Below are positions 19,508 through 27,835 of a stretch of 64,000 bases of DNA, in pieces. Each line of letters opens with the position of its first letter. Position 1 is the first letter of the stretch. A program made the position numbers and the translations under genes. Under the pieces are notes generated by a model, which saw nothing but the letters and a program-made list of their open reading frames with translations, did not search any database and was not told where the DNA came from. This DNA is from Bdellovibrio sp. UBA4095 (GTDB taxonomy: Bacteria > Bdellovibrionota > Bdellovibrionia > Bdellovibrionales > Bdellovibrionaceae): contig DFXZ01000010.1 in assembly GCA_002381805.1 (NCBI GenBank), positions 62,001 through 126,000 on the forward strand, read 5' to 3'.

Positions 19508-20362
19508 TCAATGCGCAGATTCCTGACTCACTTCATCTGCCTGCAAGTTTTCACCTTGGCGATAGCGATCAGCTAATGTGGGATCGGTGGTTGGGAAAGA
19601 AAACAACAAAGAATGAACATTGGAATCTTCATCTTCCTGAGTCACAGCAATATAGCTCAAGTCTTTTGCCGTCTCATGATCAGGAAATTCTTTGATAAAG
19701 CTGACCAGGACATTGCCGTCGAGATCGTTCTTGCGCCAGATTTCGTCGGCACTTTCGATGGTTTCCTCGCGTAGTTCTGCAAATTCGTGGAATTTTTCCT
19801 GAGGAATGTCCTTGTCGCTGCGAACTTTCAACATGGCTTGATACAGGCCCATCGCCAACGGATCACCCTCTTGCAGAGCATCGCCTTCGATGGCTCCTTC
19901 AGAAACTTCCTCGTAGGTTTTATCGTAGACCATTTCTCCACGTTGATAATTCTGCCAAATGCGACTGTCTTTTGTCGGAAAATGGATGAACACAAATGTC
20001 GGATACTCGTCTTCGGAAGAAACATAGGCAACGGCAACGTACTTAAAGGCCCCATCTTCGAAAGATTTAATGAAGTGATAGATCGCAAAATCTTCCATAG
20101 TTTTGTCATCCATCCAGACTTCGTCAGGCTCGTCGAGGGTGGCTTCAAGATAATGCTCTCGTTCAATTTGCTCTTCATCAGTAAAGTCATCAGGCGAACG
20201 CAAAGAGGAATACTCTTGCTCCAGCTTATTGATCGCTTGTTCAAAGTAGCCGAAGAGGTCTTTTTCACTCTCGAAAATCAATCCTGCAGCTTCATCGACT
20301 AAGATAAGCTCTTTGGCTGCGGAGGTTGTCTTCTTTTTTGCTCGCGTTTTTGTCTTTGCCAT
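19508..20362 (-). CDS. Protein with two similar PBECR-like domains
   Basis: About 284 residues from an ATG at 20362 with GAGGAA upstream; this start gives a Lys/Arg-rich tail MAKTKTRAKKK. It is very acidic. Two similar units are visible: residues 72-147 and 198-276. Paired motifs are DEPDEVW / SADEIW, FIKSF / FIKEF, YVAVAY / YIAVTQ, FIHFPTKD / LFSFPTTD and YQRGEMVYD / YRQGENLQAD. The order (DPDE-W, then a hydrophobic strand, then FP-T, then Y-RG) resembles the PBECR2 nuclease-fold family seen in phage and plasmid polyproteins. That link is from memory and tentative. No signal peptide, so cytoplasmic. Confidence 0.7.
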   Translation of the reverse strand: MAKTKTRAKKKTTSAAKELILVDEAAGLIFESEKDLFGYFEQAINKLEQEYSSLRSPDDFTDEEQIEREHYLEATLDEPDEVWMDDKTMEDFAIYHFIKSFEDGAFKYVAVAYVSSEDEYPTFVFIHFPTKDSRIWQNYQRGEMVYDKTYEEVSEGAIEGDALQEGDPLAMGLYQAMLKVRSDKDIPQEKFHEFAELREETIESADEIWRKNDLDGNVLVSFIKEFPDHETAKDLSYIAVTQEDEDSNVHSLLFSFPTTDPTLADRYRQGENLQADEVSQESAH

Positions 20363-20516
20363 ATTCCAATTCCTCATTCTTATTATCGAGACAATCCTTG
20401 CGCGCAACAACCTAAAAAAATACAGACTCGACGGACCTCGTCATGCCTGCATATTGGCCTTGCAACCCAGACAATTCTTCCTCAACATCGGGTTAAGGCG
20501 TCGCAAGGAGGCGAAC

Positions 20517-20834
20517 TTGGTTAATATAGAAGAAACAAGCTTGGAGCGAATGGAAGCACTCCTGTCTCACTCAGCAATGGGTGTGCATGTTCTTTTTGAT
20601 AACAAAGACATCGCAGAAGTGCTGAGAGATGTGAAGGACGACAAGGACTTTTACAGCTTTGAAAAGATGAAAAAAGTCCAAGATGTCATGACAGAGCTGA
20701 TCGCAAAGAAGACTTACTTTGAAAAAGTAGCTTACTTGCAAACCTTAGATCAGGAATCCTATCAGATGCTCGTTCGAGCTTATTTTCACATCGTAGAAAA
20801 TACCGTTCGCGCCAATCACGAACATAGCCATTAA
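20517..20834 (+). CDS. Small conserved-looking protein, unknown function
   Basis: About 105 residues from a TTG at 20517, chosen because an AGGAGG ribosome site lies 5 bases upstream. A longer frame from 20313 would overlap the 5' end of the divergent gene. The protein is helical, with the sequence ERMEALLSHSAMGVHVLFDN, and it ends in a His-rich tail (NHEHSH). No signal peptide or membrane segment. I do not recognise the family. Confidence 0.6.
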   Translation: MVNIEETSLERMEALLSHSAMGVHVLFDNKDIAEVLRDVKDDKDFYSFEKMKKVQDVMTELIAKKTYFEKVAYLQTLDQESYQMLVRAYFHIVENTVRANHEHSH

Positions 20835-21071
20835 TTAGAAATTTCAACTTGATGCAGGACTGCGCTTTTCCACAAGGAAACGCGCGTCTTGCTGTATAAA
20901 GGCTGGGCATTTTTTCCCAGATTTTTCACCGGATCTCTTATTCAAAAAATATTGTCGAAGTTCTGGAGTTCTAATTCGACACCTTCAGCGAAATTTACTG
21001 CAACAAGCCGCAGCAATGTTAAGCTGGACTAGTCGTTTTAGTTTCCCACCGCAAAGCCGATAGGAAGACTT

Positions 21072-21398
21072 GTGAAATATCGGGTTTTCTTGTCGGCTTT
21101 CTTAATTTTATTTGCGATCTCTGCCGCCCAGGCAGAGTACCGAGTCTTCATCCTAAAAATCTCTAAAAAACCTCCCGCTGCGAACGCCGGAGTTGAAGCT
21201 AACGCAGACCTCCCCGCCTTTCGTCTTGTTACCAGCACCCTCGATCCCGAACAGTACCGATACTACTATCCGGTTGCCCCAGATGAAGAGATTACCTACA
21301 TCGATACCTGGCGCTGCTATGGTCGCACCGACAACTTTCAACCGTTCTGTCCCAACCCCAAAGACCAGATTGCCCCGGAAGCCAACCCAGCCCCTTAA
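21072..21398 (+). CDS. Small secreted protein, unknown function
   Basis: 108 residues starting with GTG (AGGAAG upstream). The signal peptide ends AQA (residues 19-21). The mature part of about 87 residues contains YRYYYPVAP, two Cys (WRCYGR, PFCPNP) that may form a disulfide, and a Pro/Ala-rich end. No family recognised. Confidence 0.65.
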   Translation: MKYRVFLSAFLILFAISAAQAEYRVFILKISKKPPAANAGVEANADLPAFRLVTSTLDPEQYRYYYPVAPDEEITYIDTWRCYGRTDNFQPFCPNPKDQIAPEANPAP

Positions 21399-21429
21399 GC
21401 TCACAGTCTCTTTTTGATACACTGAGAGT

Positions 21430-22713
21430 ATGTCTTCTATCGACAACTCTACTCGCAAAGCGCAACAGGCGGACTTGAATGATCTTCAAGCCGAATTCAA
21501 TCGCAAAAAGAAGTCACTAAGCAAATCGCAAGAATCCGAGCTTGCTGAGCTTAAAGAATACTACAACGACAAAAAAGCCCAGTTGGCAGAACAAAACGAA
21601 GCCGCCATCAACCACATTAAGGGCCGGAACGAAGAGATTGCCGAAAAAGCTCTGCAAGAACGTCAACGTTTGACTGATACCTACAATTCCAAAACCTCGA
21701 ACTTGCAAAAAACTTACGACGAGAAACTGCAAACCACTCGAGCAAACAAACAACAACAGCTGAGCCAAGTTCAGACGGATACTAGCCAAAGAGTGAAAGA
21801 AGTCGAAGACCATTCGCAAGAACGTATTACATATTTACGCAACCGGGCTCAAGAAGACTTGAAAAATGCCAAGGAAAAGTACAATCAGGAAATGCGGCAG
21901 ATTAATGAGTTTAGCAAAAACCGCCTGGAAACTCAGCGTTCGTCCAATGATTCCCTTCTAAAAAATGAAGTTGAACGAGGTCGTAACGTTCACGAACGCG
22001 TTCGCAATCGCAATGAAAAAGAAATCAACGAAACCCGTCAGCGCGGAGAAACTCTTATCACCAAAGAGCAAGAGCGAACCGAACAAAAAATCCAAATGAC
22101 GACGGAAGAGCGTGCCAAGCAATACGAAAAACAACAAAAGCAGTGGGATTCTAAATCACAGCACCTTGATGAGCAGTATTCTCAGCGCATCAGCCATAAT
22201 AAAAAAGCTTACGAGAATGAACTCAAGAATCAGCATAAGCGCTTTCAGAGCACCTACCAAAACAATGACCTTGCCCAAAGGGAATCACTGAATATCCAAA
22301 AGGAAAACTACACTAAGGAACTCGCTGAAACTCATCGTGACTTTTTAAGAGCTGGCGCAAAATACACAGAAAAAGAATCAGATCCTTTTTACAAAATTGA
22401 AGATCGCGGCAGCCGCATGAAAGAAAGTGGCAATTTTTATGTTCTGGAGGCCTTTGTTCCCGAACATGAAAAAGACAAAATTAAAGTGACTATTCAGAAT
22501 GATCGCGCCACCGTCGCCGGACAAAGATCATTCAAAGATAAAATCGAGGATGATGGAAAAACCGTCAGCACCGCAAGCTATCAGACCTTTAGAGAAGATT
22601 TTGCTTTTGATAAACCCATCATTGCCGAAGGAATGACTCGCGAACGTGACGGCGATTGGATGATCTATAAAATACCTATGGTGAATCAATTGCGTCTTAA
22701 TAAAAAAGCCTAA
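21430..22713 (+). CDS. Long coiled-coil protein with C-terminal Hsp20/alpha-crystallin-like domain
   Basis: 427 residues. Residues 10-310 are a nearly unbroken charged coiled coil rich in Glu, Lys, Gln and Arg. Residues 335-427 resemble an alpha-crystallin fold: NFYVLEAFVPEHEKDKIKVTIQNDRATVAGQR is the usual strand order of Hsp20 proteins (ALPGV-like turn, then V-NG-LTIKGER-like strand). It ends after YQTFREDFAFDKPI. Ordinary small heat-shock proteins have short N-termini, so a 300-residue coil in front is unusual. Cytoplasmic by sequence. The function is inferred to be scaffolding or holdase; not a named family to my knowledge. Confidence 0.75.
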   Translation: MSSIDNSTRKAQQADLNDLQAEFNRKKKSLSKSQESELAELKEYYNDKKAQLAEQNEAAINHIKGRNEEIAEKALQERQRLTDTYNSKTSNLQKTYDEKLQTTRANKQQQLSQVQTDTSQRVKEVEDHSQERITYLRNRAQEDLKNAKEKYNQEMRQINEFSKNRLETQRSSNDSLLKNEVERGRNVHERVRNRNEKEINETRQRGETLITKEQERTEQKIQMTTEERAKQYEKQQKQWDSKSQHLDEQYSQRISHNKKAYENELKNQHKRFQSTYQNNDLAQRESLNIQKENYTKELAETHRDFLRAGAKYTEKESDPFYKIEDRGSRMKESGNFYVLEAFVPEHEKDKIKVTIQNDRATVAGQRSFKDKIEDDGKTVSTASYQTFREDFAFDKPIIAEGMTRERDGDWMIYKIPMVNQLRLNKKA

Positions 22714-22734
22714 ATTCCTTAGAACTTAGGCTTT
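22705..22734 (+). terminator. Hairpin overlapping the stop of the coiled-coil gene
   Basis: A 9-bp stem AAAGCCTAA / TTAGGCTTT encloses the gene's TAA stop, with a 12-base loop and a T-rich stretch after it. It could also end the opposing gene at 22772. Confidence 0.6.
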
Positions 22735-22771
22735 GTCATTTTCTGATTTTTTCAAGTTTCTAAGATTTCAA

Positions 22772-23005
22772 CTAAGCTTTCAAAAGGTAACGAACTTCTC
22801 TCATCAAAAAGCTTAAACGACCTTGTAAGTCTGAAAGCATTTCTAAATTCGAGTGCAGCTGAGCAAGGACATCTTGCTCGACAACCGGAGTGTCCGACAT
22901 CTCGTGATAGCTCTTATGCGTGATGGAAATTTCAGACAAAGCGGAATAAGACTCAGTCGTTTCTTCAGTGACTTGTTTTTGATTTTTTAATTCTACGACT
23001 CTCAT
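22772..23005 (-). CDS. Small hypothetical protein
   Basis: 77 residues from the ATG at 23005, favoured over a longer frame because AAAGGAGAACGGG lies directly upstream. It begins MRVVELKNQKQ. The C-terminal half looks like an amphipathic helix ending SFLMREVRYLLKA. No signal peptide. No family recognised; it is flanked by convergent and secreted-protein genes without an obvious link. Confidence 0.55.
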   Translation of the reverse strand: MRVVELKNQKQVTEETTESYSALSEISITHKSYHEMSDTPVVEQDVLAQLHSNLEMLSDLQGRLSFLMREVRYLLKA

Positions 23006-23137
23006 CCCGTTCTCCTTTAACTTCGCCTGTGTGAGGCCACCGAAGCGACTTTCAGCACAGAACATAAAGTCTATTGATTTTCTTTCTGTCCCAACAACTT
23101 AAATAAACTTACATAGAGTTTTTACACGGCCCAGCGC

Positions 23138-23773
23138 TCAATACTCGCAGCGAAGTGATGCCGCATCTGTCTCTGCCACTTGCACGCGGTCAGCTCCACT
23201 TGCGAGATACGTAGCCATAACAGAGCCACCTTCGTCCTTGTGCTTCAGCCCCAAAACATGTCCCAACTCGTGTAAAACCAAGGCTTCGATGTTCACTGGC
23301 TTCGATTGCTGATTCGCGCTCGACTTCGTCAGAGTCTGGTTCTGCCAGTAGTAACCAAAATTCTTAGCATTTATGCGGATATCAGCCTCTTTAATGAGGT
23401 CTCCCAGCCAATACATACTGGTTCGCCCCTGCTCGGTGTCACGTGTAGGCTCCCAGCTCTCGAGCATGTAAATCACGTTAAAGCCATCCTGGTGGGGATT
23501 TGCCGGCCCCTGAATTCTGCGAGAAGTATCAATATCAAAAAGCTTTCGACCAGCGGTCTTTTCCCAAGTATCAGCCGCCGCTAAAATTGCGGGTACAAAA
23601 CTCTGTGGGACGGACTCATGAATATACATTTTGACCGGAGCGTTCGTTTTCCAGGAGATCCGCTCTCCATAGACATTCTGAACAAATCCGCATTCTTCTT
23701 GGGCCTTAGGGGCACAAGCTTGAATCGTTAATATAGATGAGAAGAGCAAAACCGCTCTAAGCCACTTCGTCAT
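23138..23773 (-). CDS. Matrixin-type zinc metalloprotease, lipoprotein
   Basis: 211 residues with a lipobox (LTIQAC, Cys near 20). The zinc-binding HELGHVLGLKH (residues 168-178) is complete (HExxHxxGxxH), and the Met-turn SVMATY follows after eight residues. This is the M10 matrixin layout without a propeptide Cys switch or hemopexin repeats, so the enzyme may be constitutively active at the outer membrane. The upstream DIRIN segment and YMLE strand are typical. Probably cleaves envelope or prey proteins. Confidence 0.88.
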   Translation of the reverse strand: MTKWLRAVLLFSSILTIQACAPKAQEECGFVQNVYGERISWKTNAPVKMYIHESVPQSFVPAILAAADTWEKTAGRKLFDIDTSRRIQGPANPHQDGFNVIYMLESWEPTRDTEQGRTSMYWLGDLIKEADIRINAKNFGYYWQNQTLTKSSANQQSKPVNIEALVLHELGHVLGLKHKDEGGSVMATYLASGADRVQVAETDAASLRCEY

Positions 23774-24094
23774 GCGAGCGACCTCCTACCTTGATCTAAT
23801 ACAAAGAAAGGACCAAGCTATCAGAGCAGGCCAATGGTTCTAAGTGCTTGAAAATAGGGAGCTTCCGGAAACCCTACGGAAATTCATGAAAAACTCTCAG
23901 AAGAGAAAACCACCGTCCACTGCACAGACAGCAACCGTTTTTTAGGGTAACCTACTGGAATCACGCCACTTTAAGCTGTCTAAGAACTGGACAGGCACTC
24001 GCCGCAAAGTGTGGTTGATTCTAAACCCTTTAAAATGGTTCAGCACCGGCTCTTTTTCTGATAAAAAATAGAGTCCATTTAGAAAGAGGCAATC
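23774..24094. other. Intergenic region upstream of the isocitrate dehydrogenase gene, with a nested hairpin
   Basis: 321 bases between divergent genes. Near the right side two nested stems can be drawn: outer CACTTT / AAAGTG (23967-23972 with 24006-24011) and inner CTGTC / GACAG (23976-23980 with 23990-23994). It could be a 5' leader of the dehydrogenase mRNA or a regulatory RNA. No coding potential seen in the rest. Confidence 0.4.
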
Positions 24095-25093
24095 ATGATG
24101 AAATTAACGGTAATCCCTGGTGATGGTATCGGGCCTGAGATAATGACTCAAGTCGTCCGCATTCTTAAACATGTTCAAGCTCCCTTCGAATACGAAGAGC
24201 ATCAAGCCGGAGAAGTGGCTTTGAACCATTGTGGAGAGCTTCTGCCGCAAACAACCATCGATTCTATTAACAGAAATAAATTAGCGATCAAAGGTCCGAC
24301 GACAACTCCTGTGGGCGGCGGACACAAGTCTATCAACGTGCAGATGAGACAGACTTTCGATTTGTATGCGAATGTGCGACCGGTCCGATCACTTCCGGGT
24401 GTAAAATGCGTCTGTTCCGACGTGAATCTGACGATCGTTCGCGAGAACACGGAAGATCTTTATGCTGGTATTGAGCGCATGGTAGATGAAAACACTGCTG
24501 AGAGCATCAAGCGAATCACCCGTAAAGGTTCCGAGCGCATCGCTCGCTATGCTTATGATCTTGCTTCTCGCACCGGTCGCTCGAAGGTCGCTATCGTACA
24601 CAAAGCCAACATCATGAAAATGTCTGACGGTCTTTTCCTGAAAGTAGCACAAGAAGTGGGCTGGCAGTATCCTGACATTACTACAAAAGATGTTATCGTC
24701 GACAATGCTTGCATGCAGTTGGTTGTGAATCCTCAACAGTTCGATGTGATTGTGACCGAAAATCTTTACGGTGATATCCTTAGTGATCTTTGCGCAGGTT
24801 TAGTCGGAGGCCTGGGCGTTGTTCCCGGCGCCAATATCGGCGAAAAAGCTGCGATTTTCGAAGCTGTTCACGGATCGGCACCAGACATAGCTGGTCAAAA
24901 TAAAGCCAACCCAACGGCTTTACTGCAGTCAGCGGTGATGATGCTTCAACACGTTGGCGAAAGTGCAAAAGCCGACTCGATTATGAAAGCCTTGATCGCG
25001 GCCTTGGCAGACGATAATGCGCGCACTGGTGACCTTGGCGGACGTGGTAATACTGTCAGTTTCGCCGATGCAATTATTCAGCGGCTTGGTTAG
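24095..25093 (+). CDS. NAD-type isocitrate dehydrogenase family enzyme
   Basis: 332 residues of the isocitrate/isopropylmalate dehydrogenase family. The N-terminus has VIPGDGIGPEIM. TTTPVGGGHKSINVQMRQTFDLYANVRP and IVRENTEDLYAGIE follow the isocitrate (mitochondrial IDH3-like) pattern. Metal ligands sit in DILSDLCAGLVGG and the nucleotide loop in HGSAPDIAGQNKANP. It makes 2-oxoglutarate and, in this genome, competes with isocitrate lyase (aceA, 47843) at the branch to the glyoxylate shunt. Isopropylmalate or homoisocitrate activity is less likely but not excluded. Confidence 0.88.
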   Translation: MMKLTVIPGDGIGPEIMTQVVRILKHVQAPFEYEEHQAGEVALNHCGELLPQTTIDSINRNKLAIKGPTTTPVGGGHKSINVQMRQTFDLYANVRPVRSLPGVKCVCSDVNLTIVRENTEDLYAGIERMVDENTAESIKRITRKGSERIARYAYDLASRTGRSKVAIVHKANIMKMSDGLFLKVAQEVGWQYPDITTKDVIVDNACMQLVVNPQQFDVIVTENLYGDILSDLCAGLVGGLGVVPGANIGEKAAIFEAVHGSAPDIAGQNKANPTALLQSAVMMLQHVGESAKADSIMKALIAALADDNARTGDLGGRGNTVSFADAIIQRLG

Positions 25094-25100
25094 TCCCTCA

Positions 25101-25820
25101 GTGAAGACGCTTTCAATCGAGCCTCTTCGCACCGATATTTTCCACCAGGGTGAAAACCTGGTGGATTTTATTTTGTCCCACGTGCAGAGTCGCAACCTTG
25201 AAGGCTCTATCTTAGCAATTACATCGAAACTCTTAAGCCTGGAAGAAAATCGCACGGCCCCTTCCCACGTTTCAAAAACAGACTTAATTATCCAGGAATC
25301 TGATCACTACTTGGGAGAGATAGGCTATGGCTGTCATCTCGCCATCAAGCATGGACTTTTAGTGGCCTCCGCGGGAATCGATATTTCAAATTCAGAGTCT
25401 GGTGATTATTTGCTTTACCCCCGGGATCCTTATCTCTCGGCCCATAAACTTAGAACTGAACTAAAAATACGTCTTCAGTTGCGAGAGTTCGGAGTCTTAG
25501 TCACGGACTCGCACACGACCCCCTTACGGCATGGGGTTCAAGGCATCACACTGGCCTTTGCTGGTTTTTCCCCGGTCAAGAATCTGGTGGGAGAGAAGGA
25601 TATTTTTGGCCGCCCCTTGAAGATGACGAAAACAAATGATGCCGACGCGCTGGCCGCTGCGGCTGTTTTAATGATGGGCGAGGCCGCCGAGCAACGACCA
25701 CTGGCTTTGATACAAAATGCTCCTGTCGTGTTCACTGACGAGGACCACAGAGCAGATCTAGAAGTCCCGGTCGATGAGGACATGTACAAGCCGCTTTACC
25801 AACATTTTCTTAAAAAATAA
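25101..25820 (+). CDS. CofE-like protein (coenzyme F420-0:gamma-glutamyl ligase family)
   Basis: About 239 residues from a GTG at 25101, eight bases after the dehydrogenase stop (TTG 25086 is an alternative). The sequence carries CofE family landmarks: ILAITSKLLSLEENR, YGCHLAIKHGLLVASAGIDISN, LVTDSHTTPLRHGVQGITLAFAGF and KTNDADALAAAAVLMMGEAAE. CofE adds glutamates to F420-0. F420 synthesis is not expected in a Bdellovibrio-like genome, so the real substrate may differ. Tandem with the dehydrogenase, probably one transcript. Confidence 0.8.
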   Translation: MKTLSIEPLRTDIFHQGENLVDFILSHVQSRNLEGSILAITSKLLSLEENRTAPSHVSKTDLIIQESDHYLGEIGYGCHLAIKHGLLVASAGIDISNSESGDYLLYPRDPYLSAHKLRTELKIRLQLREFGVLVTDSHTTPLRHGVQGITLAFAGFSPVKNLVGEKDIFGRPLKMTKTNDADALAAAAVLMMGEAAEQRPLALIQNAPVVFTDEDHRADLEVPVDEDMYKPLYQHFLKK

Positions 25821-25977
25821 CACTTCGGGACATTCCGGAGCCGCTCAGTTTCGATCTGAAGGGCTGGATAAGTAGATTTTTCAGTCGTCGATTACAAGTC
25901 GGACAGGACACTTGCTCATGTTTATTCATTGATCTATAAGGCCCTTGTTCAAACAACAATAACCCTTAGGAGATACC

Positions 25978-26394
25978 ATGCGTTTGCTGATTATCGTTTC
26001 CGCTATGCTTTTTTCAAACATCGCTCTTGCTGCAACTACTTACAACTGTTCTGCAAAAGGTAAAGACGGCGTTTTAAGAATCGTTGACACTCGTTTTGCT
26101 GAGCCAAGAATTGACTTCTACCCAACTGGCGATCGTTACACAGACGACAAGCGTAAAATGAAGCAAGTCTACGTTTCTGACCTGGCTGCTTCTGACAACA
26201 AAAAGCTTTCTGGTTATGTAATGACTAAGAAAAGTGTAAACTTGGGCGCGGCAAAATTCCGCACTAGCGTTTACTTCCAAAAAGAACTTCTTCAAGGTGC
26301 TGATACTGTTCGCGTTGTTTACATGAGCGAAACTTTGAGCTTCCGTAACAAAGTTATGAACCGTTCTACTAGCTACTACACTTGCCGTCGCTAA
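25978..26394 (+). CDS. Small secreted protein, unknown function
   Basis: 138 residues with a signal peptide (cut at IALA-ATTYNC). The mature part is basic and rich in Lys, Thr and Tyr, with Cys near the start (YNCSAK) and end (YTCRR), which may pair. A CTTAGGAGAT ribosome site precedes the ATG and a strong terminator follows, so it is a one-gene transcript. No family recognised. Confidence 0.7.
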   Translation: MRLLIIVSAMLFSNIALAATTYNCSAKGKDGVLRIVDTRFAEPRIDFYPTGDRYTDDKRKMKQVYVSDLAASDNKKLSGYVMTKKSVNLGAAKFRTSVYFQKELLQGADTVRVVYMSETLSFRNKVMNRSTSYYTCRR

Positions 26395-26420
26395 TATCTA
26401 GCGAAGACTTGTGTCCTGGA

Positions 26421-26450
26421 AAGCTGCCTACATTAGGCAGCTTTTTTTTT
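26421..26450 (+). terminator. Rho-independent terminator
   Basis: A 10-bp stem AAGCTGCCTA / TAGGCAGCTT with a 3-base loop (CAT) and nine consecutive Ts. Confidence 0.95.
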
Positions 26451-26484
26451 GCCTTTCCTTCGAAATAAACCTAACATTGTAGAC

Positions 26485-26955
26485 ATGAAAAAACTTTCCT
26501 GTCTGATAGTCTGCTGTCTGATCCTCACTGCCTGCGCCACCAATCAAAAAAGTCGACTGGCGACCACAAGCGCTGGAATTACAGCGGGGGCCATTATAGG
26601 AGCCGCTTCGGCCCCGAAAGACGAACGTTCCGAAATGCATGCCCTCTATTGGGGCGGTATAGTTGGTGTTCTGAGTGCAATTGTCGCCAATTACTATTTT
26701 GATGACAACAAAGATATGGAAGTGATGAAGCTGGAAAACGACAAGCTTAAGTCTCAGCTGGATTTTTTCCAAAGCGGGACAGCCACTCTTCTTAAAGAGA
26801 CTACGGGACCCGCCGACAAGAAGTACTTCCAGAAGGGTAAAGCCCGAATCAAGCTTTACAAAATAGATCAGTGGGTTGATGAAGGGCCAAATAAAAAGTA
26901 CCACCGCGACCAAATGATCGAAATCCTGCCCCTTGAAAAAGCCAGTGAAAAATAA
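26485..26955 (+). CDS. Lipoprotein with a glycine-rich membrane-like segment
   Basis: About 156 residues from the ATG at 26485, giving MKKLSCLIVCC and the lipobox ILTAC (Cys near 17). A Gly/Ala-rich stretch GAIIGAAS and WGGIVGVLSAIVANYYF follow, resembling glycine-zipper lipoproteins. A short coiled region covers residues 70-90. It overlaps the next gene by a few bases, so the two are probably one operon. No function assigned. Confidence 0.65.
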   Translation: MKKLSCLIVCCLILTACATNQKSRLATTSAGITAGAIIGAASAPKDERSEMHALYWGGIVGVLSAIVANYYFDDNKDMEVMKLENDKLKSQLDFFQSGTATLLKETTGPADKKYFQKGKARIKLYKIDQWVDEGPNKKYHRDQMIEILPLEKASEK

Positions 26956-27835
26956 AGTCTTTAAGTTTTTATTTGTTTTAACCTTACTCTGGGCGGTAAC
27001 AATGACCGCTCTGTACTTTCAGCTTCGCAACAATCCTCGAGTTGTTTCCGTTTTGGTTGATCCCCTAAAGGGACACATCCAGAGTGAAGAGTTAACGGAA
27101 ATGGAAAAGCTCACCTTCTTAAGACAATTTCTGGATCGCTATTTCAACTATGACTCTCACAGTTTTTGGCAAAGCCAAACTTCATTAGCTTTCTTAATGA
27201 CTCCCCAACTGGGAGAAAAACGCATCATGGAAGTCAGTCGGCTTCGTGAAAAAATCCAGAACAAAAATCTTTTGCAGGCAGGTCGCTTGGAAACCCTGAC
27301 GTTAACCTCTGACGATCAGTTCCTGGCGCGCGTGCACTTACGACTGACTGAAGGTTCTTTGCAAAATGATCTTTATACGAGCTTACGACTTAAGCTGCAG
27401 AAAACTGAGCGCACTCTGGAAAATCCCTGGGGTCTACTTGTGCAAGAGATGATCTTTACGGCAAACTCTCCAGAAAAAGAACCATTCACTCCATCGCTTC
27501 GACTGGGAGAAAAGAATCCCGCGATCTTAGCATTTCCGTGTGCTCTGGAGAATCTGCACAATCCAGCAGATAGCTCATTGAAAATAAAAATCACCACAAT
27601 GAATGTTAGTGAACTCCAGATTTCAAGTGCTTCAGAACTGAGTGCTCCCGTTTCACTATTGGCAACATGCAAGGATCGTGAGTTCCAGTGGACGGTTCAA
27701 TCGGAAAAGGAGAATCTTGACCTGTTTCGTCTGATCCCCGAAGATGCCGGTGTCAAACGTAGACCCAGAGTCGGCAAACCCGCTAAAGATATTTATGAAA
27801 AAACTATTGAGAGTGTACTGGGTATTGAGCTTTAA
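26933..27835 (+). CDS. Membrane-anchored periplasmic protein, VirB8/TraE-like shape
   Basis: 300 residues with one N-terminal membrane segment (about residues 10-27) and a long periplasmic part. The start is a TTG (26933) or GTG (26945) inside the preceding gene. The section LRQFLDRYFNYDS to LARVHLRLTEG recalls VirB8/TraE periplasmic domains, but only in topology and weak pattern; no secretion or conjugation genes are nearby. The 3' end overlaps the opposing histidine kinase gene by 32 bases. Confidence 0.6.
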   Translation: MKKPVKNKVFKFLFVLTLLWAVTMTALYFQLRNNPRVVSVLVDPLKGHIQSEELTEMEKLTFLRQFLDRYFNYDSHSFWQSQTSLAFLMTPQLGEKRIMEVSRLREKIQNKNLLQAGRLETLTLTSDDQFLARVHLRLTEGSLQNDLYTSLRLKLQKTERTLENPWGLLVQEMIFTANSPEKEPFTPSLRLGEKNPAILAFPCALENLHNPADSSLKIKITTMNVSELQISSASELSAPVSLLATCKDREFQWTVQSEKENLDLFRLIPEDAGVKRRPRVGKPAKDIYEKTIESVLGIEL

